A stretch of DNA of 64,000 bases from Eopsaltria australis (GCA_034509425.1 JAVTVJ010000452.1:496001-560000), one strand, 5' to 3'; numbered from the stretch's first letter, positions 37,119-50,400 are shown. The notes: generated by a model not told the origin, from the letters alone. Made by a program: numbers and translations.

Positions 37119-40100
37119 CCTTGACTGTACTGTACCTAAGTCACACTTCAGCCAGCAATGGGATAGATAACAGCTTTCTTAGGGACAGGATCAAGTTAGC
37201 AAAACAGCTTTCACTGCACAAGACCAAAAGGAAAAGCTTCTTGAGAAAGGAGAAGCACCGAGAATGAAACCTCCCATGAACTGGAACAAATAATGAGACC
37301 TGGCTTTCTCACAACCCACAGTTTTAGGGATACACAATATTCCTAGAAATTCCATCTTCTCATCAGAATAGCGTATTTATTATCTCTAATAAATGTATGC
37401 AGAGCCCATTCTATTGTCCCGCCCACTTTCTTTGCAAGTATGGGCTCCTGGATGGCAACCAGCAGAATGATTCTTATCTGTGCAAGACTGCACATTCCTT
37501 ACCTCAAAAGAGGAGCTCCTAGACAGAAGCACATACACTGATTCCAGGACTAAAAATTTCTATTTGGGATTTGTGCTTCAAATGGGCACCTCAATGCACA
37601 TTTGTTTTTCCAGAAAAAAAGAAAAGATATTTAACAGATGACACTGAATCTATTTTTAAAACAAAAACAATGTCTATTACTCAGCTTCTTCTCTGTATTC
37701 AGAAAACCTACCATATTTCAGATATCTCTAGTAATATAGTCCAGGTTTTAAAATCTCAAAATATAGAAAACCTCATGTCTGCAAATTAGTAGCATTTTAA
37801 TACCTTCCAAATCCCCCAAAAATTACTGTTTGAATTAGGAGGCTACAATGCTGAAAAGTTTTAAGTTGTATTTGGTTGCAGAAATAAAGCTTCATTTAAA
37901 AGGAGAAAATATCGGGAACGGAAAATAAAAAGAAAGTTGTGCAGTGCTTGTGGATATTCTAATGAGTTTCTTCCATTAAAAAAAGCTAAAAATCTGTATT
38001 CTAAAAGGACTAGGTAGTTAGTTATGGGACACTTACGCAGTCTCATATATCTACATTTTATATTGCTTTTTAGTATTAATTAATTTAAAATGTGCTTTTA
38101 AATTTTGAAATGAAAGCACTGAGAAACACAAAGGCCATAATGATCACCCTTTATTATGATCATCACCTCAGAAACATTTAATTCAGATTACAGAAGAGCC
38201 TTAAAGAACAGTTTCCTTAAACACTCATAATCTTGAAATATCTTTAAAAGCAAGTTCCTGAGAACTTTCTCTGGGAGGAAAACCCCGAGAGACAATTGTA
38301 TGTTATACAAGTGCTTTAGTCCCAGATATCGTAGGCATGACCTTTTCTTGCGCTACTTGGGATGCAATTCTCCAAGTCCATTGTTAATGCCATTTTTCTC
38401 TTGTGCAGCTCCCAAACTCAGATTAACAGACCATCCTCGGATGACCAAAGTTCAGAAAATTTCTTCTTTACATTTGGGCTCCTTATTATTGTACTTCAGA
38501 TAAAACTTTACTTCTTCACTTTTCAGAATTGTAGCAGTGATCTAATAGCTGGACTTTTACAAAAATTAGCTGCCCTGTTTAATTTTGTCAGCTATATGAT
38601 TTAACCACAAGCTCTTCAAATTTAGCAATAAAATCTAAGTGGGGGGTGGGCAGGGGGAGGAGAGGGCAGAAAGTAAAAGAAAAAAAAGTAATACCATTCC
38701 ATCCTTATTTCATGAGTTAATGGATGCCAATAAAATTACAACACCGCTACACTTCACACAGGCGTAATATCTCTGCAGGATTTTTTTCAGAAATTCAATG
38801 ATCAGACAGAAATTCTCACCAGTGAGAGTGAGGTCTGGGCTATGTTGTCAAAGTACAAAACCTAAAATTATATCCGAACTTCCCTGTTTACTGGGGAGGA
38901 TGCCCAAGTTTCAAATGATATTGAGTGGCTTGTAACACCGTACAAATGAGACAAATACTTGTTCCAGTATAATGACTACAGATTTCTTTATACTGTTTCA
39001 GCAGATGGTTTACAGTGACAGCTGTTTATCATTCTGACCAATGTTGCCTTTTAACTGCCTTTTGTTTCATCACTGTCATATCATCTTCACCTGTTGCCTG
39101 CTTTTGTGTGCTTGGGATTTGTCAGGAGCATTTCTGCACTGTGCAAAGCAGGTGTTAGTATTGTGCTCAGTGTAAATCTGCATTCAAGAGTAAGGGTAAT
39201 TTCAGCTGTGTTCCGGAAAATCTAGAGGGATTATTCCTATCAGCCATGAGTTGATTCTCTGAAGAATTTGCATGCCTAAAGGAGAAGGCAGGAGAGAACA
39301 GTTACAACAGATCTGTGCAACAGATTTTTTTCTCTACATGTAGACAAAGCAATTAAAGACATTTCTTGGCTCAGTGAGGACAACAGTGGGGAAAGGTCTG
39401 CTTCATAATTGGGATCCTTCATTCATTTAAAAATATATTTTCTGTGGAAAATTTATAAAGGACAAAATTTATTGATGTGTCAAAAGACAGCACAGGTCCA
39501 ATATCACTGGCCATTTTTTATCCTGTAGAAGGACTGGGTATTTTTATGTACTGCATAAAGATTTAGTTTAACGTTTTCAACACTCAAACAGTAGATATGT
39601 TTGTGTATCTATAGCAGTCAGACCATCAACTATATTAATGACTTTTCATCAGGCTTCACAGTGTGTTGAGAGAAAATGTATCTCCTGCAGGTCACTACTA
39701 ATACCATTGCAATGAAATGTATGTAATCACTTTTTGCTGTCAACAGTGTAATAGCTGAGGTGTTCACCCTGTAGATGATCTATTATATTTTTATGGGTCT
39801 GTCTGGGAGGCTTTATAGGACTGAACATAATCCAGGTTGCTAAATTACATGAAGCTGGTCTGAGTGAACAACTTTAAGTTTGAAAAGATCCAAAGAAAAG
39901 ATGTTATTAACAAACAGACTAATTTTGATTACCAAAGACATCAAATAAAAATTACCTGACTCCTCCTTCCTTTAAATTAAAAAAGTTATTTATTTTAAAT
40001 ATAAATAAATATTTTTTTATCATATCACAACTAGGAAGCTGAATTATTCATGACCATTTCATGGGTGAAAATATTTTTAAACAGATGGAAGAATCTACAA

Positions 40101-40305
40101 ACATAATATACTGAAAAGATTTCTCCAACTGAAAACTAGTGTATGGATTTTTGTGCACGCACTGTGAAGTTTTCTAAACTTGGCATATATGTGTATGTGG
40201 TACACATTAATCACTGCACAGTATATTTCAAGATATGCAGTATCCAAATTTTTTTAGAAAGGGTTTTTTAATGTACAGACAGCATTTCAGCTAACAAAAG
40301 AGAAA
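37119..40305. other. Noncoding interval, no gene seen
   Basis: AT-rich, with the G-rich tract at 38641 as the only structural feature. Confidence 0.6.
38641..38666 (+). repeat. G-rich tract with G-quadruplex pattern
   Basis: Runs of 6, 3, 5 and 3 G are separated by T, CA and AGGAGA. This satisfies the usual four-run, short-loop quadruplex pattern and stands isolated in AT-rich DNA. Confidence 0.7.
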
Positions 40306-40410
40306 GAAAAAGAAAAAGAAAAAGAAAAAGAAAAAGAAAAAGAAAAAGAAAAAGAAAAAGAAAAAGAAAAAGAAAAAGAAAAAGAAAAAGAAAAAAGAAA
40401 AACGAAAAAG
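40306..40410. repeat. (GAAAAA)15 hexanucleotide microsatellite
   Basis: G occurs every sixth base from 40306 to 40390, giving 15 uninterrupted GAAAAA units, followed by degenerate copies to about 40410. The tract is pure polypurine on the plus strand. Confidence 0.97.
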
Positions 40411-43068
40411 GGAAGGGACATTAGTCCTCTCATGGATGGCATCACCTAGAATAAAGTAGGCAAGCTTTGCTCTAATATTTTAAGGCATTAGTTTTGTTCA
40501 CATTTAAATATCATTTATTCAATTTAGTGTAAGCTGAATTGAGTCCCACACACTTTCAAAGCAACAAAAGTAAACACTACTTTGTATAAATTAATTTATC
40601 CAATTTCAAAAGGAAAAAACAGGACATAGTTAGGCTCTATTATTTAAAATACAGGCTAAAGACAAGCTTATTATGCCATAGATTGAAAAGAAGCAGGTCT
40701 GGCATGACAGATCATAACTGAGCATAATAGAGACATCTAACTAAGCTTTCCTAAAGCTCCTTATTTCATTTCTCCTGCTCATGCTAGAGTTGTCTTCAGC
40801 AAAGATGCTGTAACTGTCAGTGCACCAGGGCCAGTCCCAGAAAACTTGTTCCCAGAATAAATATCCGTATGTTCTGCTTTTCAAACAAAAGAAAAATGCA
40901 GAGGCCCCACAATCAGAGTGTGGGTTTAATATTCTCTTTTTTATTTATCCTGCTGAGGGGAAGAGTAGCTTCAATGCATCCTAATCAAAACTTTATTTGG
41001 CTTTCAAATGAATGGAGCATGATAGAAGATAATTATAGTAAGATGAGAAACAGTTGTCAGCCAAAATCTGAAAGGAAAAGGAAGATACTGAGGGCCATTT
41101 GTAAAATCAAGAAATCAAGAAGGAAGACTTTTACTGACTTGGTGACTTTTCACTGGGGTTACCAGGAGGCAGGATAGAGAATTTCCATATAATGCACTAA
41201 AGGTATACTTGCTTCTGAGGGTTGGGCCTTCCAGAAAAATTGAGCAGTAGAGTCAGGGCAGTGACTCTGAATATGCTGCCAGACCAACAGTTCATTGTTC
41301 ATGTGCACATGACCATTGCAGGATACCCAAGGAGTCCAAGGTCTCAGACATAATGAGTACACACCACGCAGGAGGTCTGTGCATGAACAGTGAGAGCAGT
41401 ATGCCAAATATCTCTTGAATTTACTACAGGTGATCCAAATGTTGCCTATGAATGTTTCCCCAGAAAATACTAGAAATAAATTAGGAAGCCTAAACTGAAA
41501 TGCCAGTAATATGCTGCAGTTTTTTCCAGAGTTGCCTTTTACTGGAAGGCAGTACCTTCATTGGGGGTAGACAGCCTCTCCCACATGTATTGCAGGAAAA
41601 GTTGGGGAAAAAAAAAAGAGGAAATAAGAGTATGGAGGAGGGGAGATAATGGTGAATAGGGACATAGGTTAATGTCATAAGTTAGTCCCTGCTGAACATT
41701 TGGCTCCTCTTGCCTTTATCAGCTACAGAAGGACCAAAGTGCAGAGTCGTGTAGGTTTCAACAGTAGAAAGACTGTAGAAATCTGTGCTAATTCCAGAAT
41801 TCTGGAATCTCAGTATCCATCTATGGGGTATTTTATATCTTAGTGTAAAGTTAATTCAATCAGTATGCATTTACATATTTTAAGGAACATTTGCTGATGA
41901 TACAGCTCAATTCCAGCATTCAGATAATTATGTTAGAGAATGGCTGGTCAAATGGCACAGTAAGCTTATTCCAAGCTTTTCTAAAATAGTTTAACCAAAA
42001 TTTTCAGTATACTTACTACATCAACTTCTCAGCACTTGTAAAGCAGCATGGCTATTTTCAGTCCTGTGGATTTGCAATGATTTATGCCAATGAAAGAGTA
42101 GGCACTGTTGTAAACTCACTGAGTTCTTTTGAATTCCATGGACTTACATTCTTTATGCAAACCAGTTAACACATTATGCAGAGCTGGTTGTTTACAATCA
42201 ATCTGTGTTGCAAGTATCAATCAACTTAATGCATTTCTAAGCTAGATTTTCAGTCTAGGCTAATCATCTAAGCCCCTGGACAGTGAAAGCCAAGAAACAG
42301 GTTTGGTTTGTTGGTTTTTTTTGCACTAGGGCATATCTTTTTTTTCCCTAATGTGGATTCATCTGATCTGTTTTTAGATGCCTACTTTAAGAGATATGAA
42401 TCTTACCCTAAAACTGCCTGTCTCTGTGGAGACTTATAGTCATCTAAGCAGACTAATTCCACGTCTAGCCTTAAAATAAGATGACTCACCTTTTGGACAT
42501 GTTTGTAGCTTTTACTGTGAGAACATCCTAGGATATGAATCAGAGGAGTAATTTTTAGACACTTAAATTTAGGACATGAAAACTCTTCCCACAATTCCAG
42601 GAGCTTTCAAAAAATCAAGGGGAGCCAAGAGCTCACCAATTTGTTAAATAATCACTTCTTCTTTCAAACCTACATGTCACCCAAGAGGATACCACGGTCA
42701 ATTATGTGGAAAAAGTGCTAAAAGCATTACCTCTAAATAATATTAAAAGGTAAAAGTGCAATGGCCAGAAATTCAAATGTACAAAAATATATGGAAAACC
42801 AAATGGGTATCCTGAGGGAGAAATACCATTTCATCTTTTCCACACTCACCATCAATTTAAAACAAATTAAAAATCTTCAGTACATGTTCATACTTATGAA
42901 TGGCAGAGATTGTGATCCAGTCACTTTAGCAACTCTGTGCTCATTACCTTCTGCTCTATTGAAAATTAGTATGGACAGTGATTAAACACACTGGCATGAA
43001 AACAAAGCCTACTAGATTCCTTTTATTCCTATTATTTATTCCTATTTATTCAATGTACCCTGATTTAA

Positions 43069-43120
43069 AAAAAAATACATATAAAAAAAAACCACCAAAA
43101 AAAAACCAACCAAAAACACC
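43069..43120. repeat. A-rich low-complexity tract
   Basis: Three runs of 9 A and shorter A runs are separated by TACATAT and CC-containing interruptions. This is low-complexity sequence with no recognisable retroposon attached. Confidence 0.7.
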
Positions 43121-44204
43121 CTCATTACATATAAAAGAAATTAATAAAGTTATAGCCCTGTAAAAGATGAATGAAATGATAGCGTATATCTAGAGATACT
43201 TTTAGGATAATATATTTGAAAGCAAGAAAAAACAAAAACAAATAGCCAAAAAAAACCCACTGACCCCAGTGTAACAGAAATTTGTAATAGTTGAACACAC
43301 ATATCCCCCACATTCATATGACAAAACCCAGTGTGTTTGAGCTAACACTATCCCATCGCTAGCAATCATCAGCAGTAGGAATGCAGTACTGAACAACAAT
43401 CAGTTGCTGCCTTCTGTAAAAGGCTCCAATAGTTTTATATTAAAGAAACATTTTTATGTTTACCTGAACTATTTATGGGATTCTCTCCAGGTACTGCATT
43501 AGGAGAAAAATAGATTTAAATGATCCATGTCAGAACAAAGAATGAGTATTTTATGAGTTTACTGCTCAGCTTATTACTCGCACTGGCATTTGCTTTACCA
43601 CCTTGACAGTCTGAAGTAATTTAGTAGATTGTATACCATCACTACTTTAATTACAATGCTTCACTGAGCAGTCACTTGTGCACTTGCTAAGAATTTTCTG
43701 CTAAGAAATTGTTCTGTCCACTGCCATCAAGCCATAACTTGAGGACTTAATAACAGAGGTACATGTAGCCAAAAGCTACTCATGTGGAAAGAATGACAAC
43801 CACTACCCAACAAAAAAACACTGCAGTCAGATGCAAAAGTTAAATCTCAGGCACCAAACCAATCCACCAGCATTCTGCTAAATGACTTTGTTATATCTTA
43901 GTTCTGCAAAGATCCAGGTAGCCTCTTACTGCAGTGCTGCTTACTGAGGTGCTTGTAAGGATTGACTCTCCTAATCTCAGGCCCTCCTATTTTCTCCACA
44001 AAGATGTAATTCATCTATAACACTCCAGAATCCTCCATTCCCTAGCTATAAAAAGAAGAAAATTGGGTGTGAGAAACAAAAAGGGTCACTAAGAGAATCC
44101 CAGTTGATCATTTTGTATAAATAAAATCTTCTTTATGAGAATTCAAAGTAGCTCTATAAACACTAATTAATAGCTTGTTATTAGCCTTAAAATGGGCTTT
44201 GCTT

Positions 44205-44325
44205 GTCCCAGTTTCACAGACAGAGAGGCAGAGGTTGTTCATCTACTTGTTCAATATTACAGTCTAATTGTAGCACCCACTCTGACTCAGATTTCTACAT
44301 CATTACTTCCTAGCATCTATGGTAA
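44205..44325 (+). mobile_element. Possible MIR-like SINE fragment
   Basis: The order 'cccagtttcacagacagaga', 'ggcagaggttg', 'ctacttgttcaatattacag' and 'tctaattgtagca' parallels the MIR core (TTTTACAGATGAG, then AGGCTCAGAGAGGTTAAG, CTTGCCCAAGGTCACACAG and CTAGTAAGTGGCAG). Divergence is large. A chance or convergent match remains possible. Confidence 0.3.
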
Positions 44326-45796
44326 TGACAGGGAGAAGATCAGGAACTTCTGACATCTTGGTCTGGTCCTTTATGCATAGAAACAAAATCCAATGCTTCC
44401 TCATGAAAACTAAAGGCTTGCATTTTTCAGTTTAAAGATATATAGCCATTATATTTCCTGAGGCTATTTGGATAACAGTCCAGCTCAGTTTGGAAACAGT
44501 TCAAGGAAGTTGGCAGGATGTTAAAAAGAAAATTTCTAAATATCATAACTGTAGGGGGGGAAATCCTTCTCTCATACTCAGTTATATCTGTGTAATTAAG
44601 CTTCATGGGGATGTTGTTTTCTGATTCTTTTAACAGAGTTATCAGCAGTGAGAGGAAGTTTAAAACTTGTGGAGTAGGACAGAGGTTCTTCCTTTACCAT
44701 GGAATATGCACTACGAACACACATCACTCTCAGTTTAATCAATTAAAATTAGTTAAATAGAGTTAAACTAATTTATATTAGGGTACAGGACAGGGGTTTG
44801 GTTATCTGCCAAGAAAACCTTGAAACAAGGATAAAAGTGATCCCATGAGAAAAATGTGTCTAGCCAGAGGCTGAAGCTTCTTTTGCTGGCATAAGAACAG
44901 TGCAGCGCATGGCAGCTCTGATTCCAGAGTAACTGAAAACCCATCTGAACGAGCTTGAGGATTCTATCAGTTTATGTCTCAAGCCCTGCAACATAAGGGT
45001 AGCAATTTTCCGCTCTAGATCAATTTGGTTTCTTCCTATGTATAATTTTCAGTTAACACCTTTTTCCTGTAGATAAATTTATATGTATATTAAGTTCTTT
45101 TCAGCCCTCTTCTGAACACATCCTAACCCCTCAGCTGGTTTTTTTTCTCAACATACATTACTTTAATTTTCTTGTACTAAGCAAGATAGAATTTATTTCA
45201 AGAAATTAGATATCAAGCGAAAGCAGAGATGAAAAAGCCTACATAAAAACAGGAAGTAGCACTATATGCATCAGAGTTGTCTATACACTTTTTCTTTCCA
45301 GCTGGTATCAACTTTTTAGCCATTCACAGAATCTATGGTAAGTACTTTTAAGATTTCCTTTACTGATTAAGAATCTAAAATATCAAAATAAATAAATCTC
45401 TGTAATTAAAGAGATATTAAACATTTATATCAGTGTTCACTTTTTTCCTACATAATATCCAATGAAATGCTAAGGAAATTGTATATCAGAAAAACATCGT
45501 TCTTAGAAGAGTGAATTCTAAAATATGATGAAAAATTAGTATCTCTGAGGTTCAAGAAGCAATAGCTGCACCTCATATACTCCTGTATTAATAGCTCCTG
45601 ACACATTTTCAGCAGGACTCTGCATATCCAGCTTTTTGTCTCTGAAAGTATATTTATAATATATTTTCTCTGGTGACACTGAAGTTTCAAGCAACTCAGT
45701 CGTCCCTCATTGCCCTCTCTAGTGTCCTGGAAAAATTGTTTCTGGTCCCAGAACATAAAAAAATATAAGCAAAACCTTGGACAAAAATAATTTTAG

Positions 45797-46000
45797 CCTC
45801 AGCCAGTTCTGTGTTCAGTTCATTGCAAACTGCCAGAATAGTTCTACCAGGGCAAACGATGCTGATGAGCACTCGAGAAAGGAAAGGTGCATATGTTGCC
45901 AAGCAGTTGGTAAGTGTAGCAATTCTGAGAGGGATTTCAGTGTCACCAATGCTGGTTCAGCTCCACAGCATCCCCAAGGGATTCGCTAACACACTGGGAG
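45797..46000 (+). other. Exon-like open segment flanked by splice-site consensus (hypothetical)
   Basis: TTTTAG (AG at 45795-45796) precedes 204 bases that end CTGGGAG, followed by GTAAGC at 46001. An internal alternative donor, GTAAGT, sits at 45910. One frame is open from the acceptor across both donors and has ordinary coding-like codons: TARIVLPGQT, then RERKGAYVAKQL, then SVAILRGISVSP. A length of 204 bases, divisible by three, would keep the frame if the exon were skipped. The acceptor has a poor pyrimidine tract, I recognise no domain, and two other frames, one plus and one minus, are also long here. It could equally be an unrecognised repeat or pseudogene remnant. Confidence 0.18.
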
Positions 46001-46308
46001 GTAAGCTAGGGCTCCAGCCAAATGGTGAAATGTAAATCCTGCCATCTGTACTAAGATAACTGCCTTTGGTTTTTAAAGACAAAGTCAGAAAAAATAAGCA
46101 TGTATAAGTTAGTACCCTTCTGTATCTTTAAAGTGTCATTTATCTTAATTTAAGGATAATTTATAATTAATGAAGAAAAACCAGAACAAGACAACATTAT
46201 TTTAAAATGTTTTGCTCTAATGAACATATTAATAAAAAGTACTAATACAGAAATTCAAGTATTTTTTCCAATTCTAGTCATCTTGAAAAATAAAAATTGA
46301 AGATTGAC

Positions 46309-46323
46309 ATATATATATATATA
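46309..46323. repeat. Short (TA)n run
   Basis: About seven TA units, the shortest of the simple repeats listed here. Confidence 0.75.
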
Positions 46324-46794
46324 ACATGTTCATTAACATATTTAAAACAAAGCTATTTAGATAAAGTTCCTGGTTTATTTTAATGAACGGTTACAACCAA
46401 ATTTTCTCATTGCAAATGCAACCAGTTTATCAGGGCAACAACCCAGAAACACGTGAAATGTTTTAATAATTACGTCTACATTTTGATCTCCAAATTAGAT
46501 ACACAAATTATATGAATGTAAAAATACTGCAAAGCATTGTTGAAGACTCCTGTGGCAATATCACTACAAACACATTTAATGTCTGGACCAATTCCAATAT
46601 CGTACTGAAATACAAGGCAATTTTTCATAGCTTTTAAAATTAAAACAATGGGTCATTAACACAAGGTTCCTTGAGATTGTCTTTACAGAGATAATGATAA
46701 TATCAGGGAAAGCCTGGAACTGTTATCTTGCTTTTCAGTGCATTCTAAAAAACTCAGATATATTAAGTAAGGCCATACACTTCATGCAGTCAAT

Positions 46795-46860
46795 TCTCAG
46801 TGGTATTTCAGGAGAGATTTATCGAACCAGTAGATTGTTTCCTCTCAGATACCACTGAGA
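46795..46860. repeat. 12-bp perfect inverted repeat, hairpin-forming
   Basis: TCTCAGTGGTAT (46795-46806) and ATACCACTGAGA (46849-46860) are exact reverse complements with 42 bases between them. An inner GAGAG (46812-46816) can also pair with CTCTC (46842-46846), extending the stem with a small internal loop. The overall size resembles a small RNA hairpin, but no known miRNA is recognised. Confidence 0.65.
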
Positions 46861-47019
46861 CATGTTCGTGGAATTCTAAGATGTTTACAGTAAATTAGAA
46901 ACTAATTAGTTGAACTGAAATGCCAGCACCTGCTCCTGCATTATTTAAAAGAAGAAAGGGGAAAAAGAAAAATCAACAGAAAAACATTTAGGGTTTCACA
47001 AATGGAGATAATACTTCAG

Positions 47020-47039
47020 GGCCTGGATTTCTCCAGGCC
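47020..47039. repeat. 8-bp stem, 4-base loop hairpin
   Basis: GGCCTGGA and TCCAGGCC are perfect complements around TTTC. The hairpin is a GC-rich island in AT-rich sequence. Confidence 0.6.
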
Positions 47040-47198
47040 TATTTAATCATTTGAAAAGGTTGTCAGAATTATTGGGTTATGAAACTGAATCAATGCATCT
47101 TAGCTATTTTTCCTTCCTGCAGCTTTATAGTCATTATTGTATTAAGATTCTGGCAAACAAGGCCAACAATATTTATGGTTCCTGCCATAACATTAAAA

Positions 47199-47219
47199 AT
47201 GCATATCCCATGCATATCC
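47199..47219. promoter_or_regulatory. Tandem ATGCATATCC (POU/octamer-like) sites
   Basis: ATGCATATCC occurs twice, separated by one base (11-bp period, about one helical turn), in a region rich in TAAT cores. ATGCATAT resembles POU-factor sites. Function is inferred only. Confidence 0.3.
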
Positions 47220-47480
47220 ATTTATGAATCTTGAATTGCAGCAGGAAATGAGCAGTTTAGATGATAATTGACTTGTAAGGATTAGAACAGTTCAGGTTTC
47301 CCCCTGTGCAAAGAGAAGGTTCATCTGAGGTCTTGCAGATAGATGATAATTCCTTCAAAACATCACATCTGTCTTTAATAAAAGGTGCTTTTGTTCTGCA
47401 ACACTATATTGTGACAATAACAGTTATTAGTAAATCAGATAGAGCAGGCACAGCTGGACATTTTGTGGTGGGAAAATGAG

Positions 47481-50400
47481 GGTGAAGTACAAATCAAATA
47501 TTAGAAACACGTGGTATTTAATATAATGCATAATCAAATAACCTGCCAATCCTAATGAGTTTGTAGTTTAATCAGGAAAGTATAGTACCCAAGCAATTTG
47601 GGATGGGAATGTGTACCATCAGTGAGAGAATCAAAGGAAAAAAAATGCTCTGAGAAGAACTGTGTTTCACATGGAGAACAGAAGGGGAAATTTTCATAGT
47701 AAGAATTAAGAAGTTTTTCATATCAGAGAAAATTCCCCAAATTACAGAACTTAGATGAAAAAATAGTATTCTCCCTTTTCATACACGATTTTGGTTATAG
47801 TCATATTTCATTACTCCATTTCAATGAATAATTACCAAAGTATAATCATCTTTTCTTGCTATCAGTGTGCAAGAAGCAGAAACATCTTCTTTAAGATTTT
47901 ATATTCTACCTCAGTATAAAGGCACAGGCACCAAACAAATACCCTGGTGGAGCTTGCTAACTCAAACAAAGGCTCTGAAAGCATCCTCAATAATTTTAGA
48001 TTTCATAAATTGCCTATAATCCCGGTTAACAAATTAAAGATTTTAGTTTTCCAGCACGGTTCTCTGATCTTTTTTCTACCTTTTTCTATACTTTTTTCTC
48101 AGCTTACACATATGTCCTCTTAAAATTTGTAGCTACTCTAATTGCTTAATCTGACCTTCAATCAACTCATCTGATCTAACCTGCAATGCTGGTATGCTTA
48201 GAAGTCCCCAAAAAGCAAGAAAGATGGGTTTGTACATCTTGCTGGCTATAAATTCTGCTGTGACTTTCCTTCAGAATTTGTCTTTTAAACCTGACATAAG
48301 AATATCACCTTTTTCATGGTAATTATACTTTTAACAAAAATAATAAAAATGAATTTGCAAAGTTCTTAAGAAAAATTGTGTTATTATAATATTCTGTTGG
48401 AACATTTTAAAAATATGTTCCTGGCTTTTATCAAACTGAACGATTTCATGCCAATGTGATATTAAACTGGTTATGGTACCATGATGTGTTGCAGTATTCA
48501 CACACATCAGGTCCCATTTCCCCCATCAGTGAGCCTAACACACACCATGCAGTGTTATACTGGGCTCTCCCTGCACACTGTGTCGTGTTCCACTGAAGCA
48601 CCACAGGGGATGGAGAGTGTAGATCCAGCTCACAGGAGGCCAGAACTATTCCCACAGCACCACAGTTTAATGTCAAACAGAATGATTCCATCAAAAGAGT
48701 ATACATATTTTCACATGACAGGGGTGGGAGTGAGAGCTGGAGGTAGAATTTTTCTGTTTGTCAAAGAACAGAAACCTTTGAGTCATCACATATCCCATGA
48801 GAATCATACACAAGGTCTAATACATGGGCATCCATGACACCTCTTTAAAGTGTACAAGCCTGTCTACATCTATTATGTGACAAATTTGAAGGAGATCAAA
48901 TACCTGAGGGTTATGTATGTAATATGAGAATTTAACTTTCTCATGGCTGCAAATAAAAGGTTGGGTTACAAGAATATAGAAGCTTTCAAGTGAGGTGGGG
49001 TTTCATCTCAGAAAAAAAAGGGACCACGATGAAAGAATGTTTTCCACTGGATTTGGTTTTGGAATGTGCTGGTGGTTTTGGAATAATTTTACATAACAAA
49101 TAAATAAGCATAGAAAAAGAAGCATAGGTTAATAACATGGACCCCTAAGAAAAAAGCTTTAAGAGAAATACATGCTGTCATAGAATTATAACAATTGTGA
49201 CTTTAAACCCTGAGCAGAGACACAGGCTCCTATTTTTCCTATTTTCATTAAAATTGAAATTTGTATAAAATTTCTGGAAAAACAAAATAAACATATGAAG
49301 TAGACTCAGGCTTATCATATCATTCAAAACCATATTTAGCTCAAACTGGAACTGAACCAAGTTCCAAGCATTATTTTGGAGACTTCGTTGAACTCTGCAT
49401 CCTCTCAGAGGCTTGCAGTTCAGAGGAATGGATTGACCAGGTGCTGACATTTTTGCAAAGGTATTTCCAGCTCTGAGCCTGTCTGCACTGCTTGGCATCT
49501 CCCTGTCCTAATCCCTATCTATCACCACAGGCAGGGACAAAATCTTCAGCAAAAACCAGCAGCTTTCCACTGTCTTTACTGTTCTGCAAACACTAACAAA
49601 GAGATCAGTTATTTGGTTGTACTTCAAGTTGAGCATTTGCTGTTTCTAACAAGAAGGATCTTTGTTTCCCAGTCTCCTACAGGGGACACCCGTGTTGAGC
49701 TGGTAACTCAAAGCCAAGCCCCCTCCTTACTCAGCAGCCACCTGCAATCTCACTGCCTGAGCACGACTGCGTACATGTATCCATACGTGTGTGTGTTCAG
49801 GGGGGAATCCAGTGGAGGGGACAGGCAGAAAGGTCTACGAAAGTCTTGAATCCTATTTCCCAGAGCTGTGGAGCTATTCTTATTCCAAGTGCAACATTAT
49901 ATCAGACCTTTCTTCAGTTATGCAAGACTGTATGCCACCCTCAGGATACTTCAAAGAGGCTGTGAATCTCCATTTGTAGCACTTCCCATTTCCCAGCAGA
50001 GATGAAGAAACCCTCCTTGGCTGAAGGCTGAACAGCATGCCTGACTATACCACATGGCCCTTTTGAAACCAAAATATTGTCATTTCCATTATGAAACCTT
50101 CTGGACTCATGGTCTGTTTGAAAAAGCAACCTTGTTGCCTTGAATTCTAATGAAAATAGCATCAAAGGCATTGGAATCAGACAGAAGAAAAAGGTTTGGT
50201 CTCTATTTCCTGAAACAGAAATAGCTCAATTATTAATTAACCTCCCTAACTGGAGCAATCACAAAAAATCCAGGTTTTTTGCTAGTCACTTGACAAGTAA
50301 ATCAGAAAATCCCATCATGTTTCGTCAGCAGATGATAAATAATATAATGCAAGTTTCTCTATCTAGACATGTGTAAGGAATTTGGGAATGGAGAGCAAAC

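Larger units (their letters stand above)
40411..45790. other. Noncoding interval, no gene seen
   Basis: Only short frames (up to 102 codons), the A-rich tract at 43.1 kb and the tentative MIR-like scrap at 44.2 kb. Confidence 0.6.
46430..47480. other. Candidate conserved noncoding block
   Basis: This kilobase lacks recognisable repeats and long open frames. It has TAAT-core homeodomain-like sites (for example TAATAATTACG near 46463 and AACTAATTAGTTG near 46902), a POU-like pair at 47199, and two perfect stem-loops. The texture is like that of developmental enhancers, but conservation cannot be judged from one genome. Confidence 0.25.

Noticed and set aside
40869..41177. 102-codon plus frame
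   Set aside because: Lys/Arg-rich from AT/purine-rich DNA, with no domain.
48481..48837. 118-codon plus frame
   Set aside because: No recognisable domain, splice or promoter context, and it overlaps a long antisense frame; consistent with chance.
49168..49200. TCATAGAATTATAAC resembling a CR1 tail
   Set aside because: The following sequence does not continue into a CR1 3' UTR, so the short match is probably chance.
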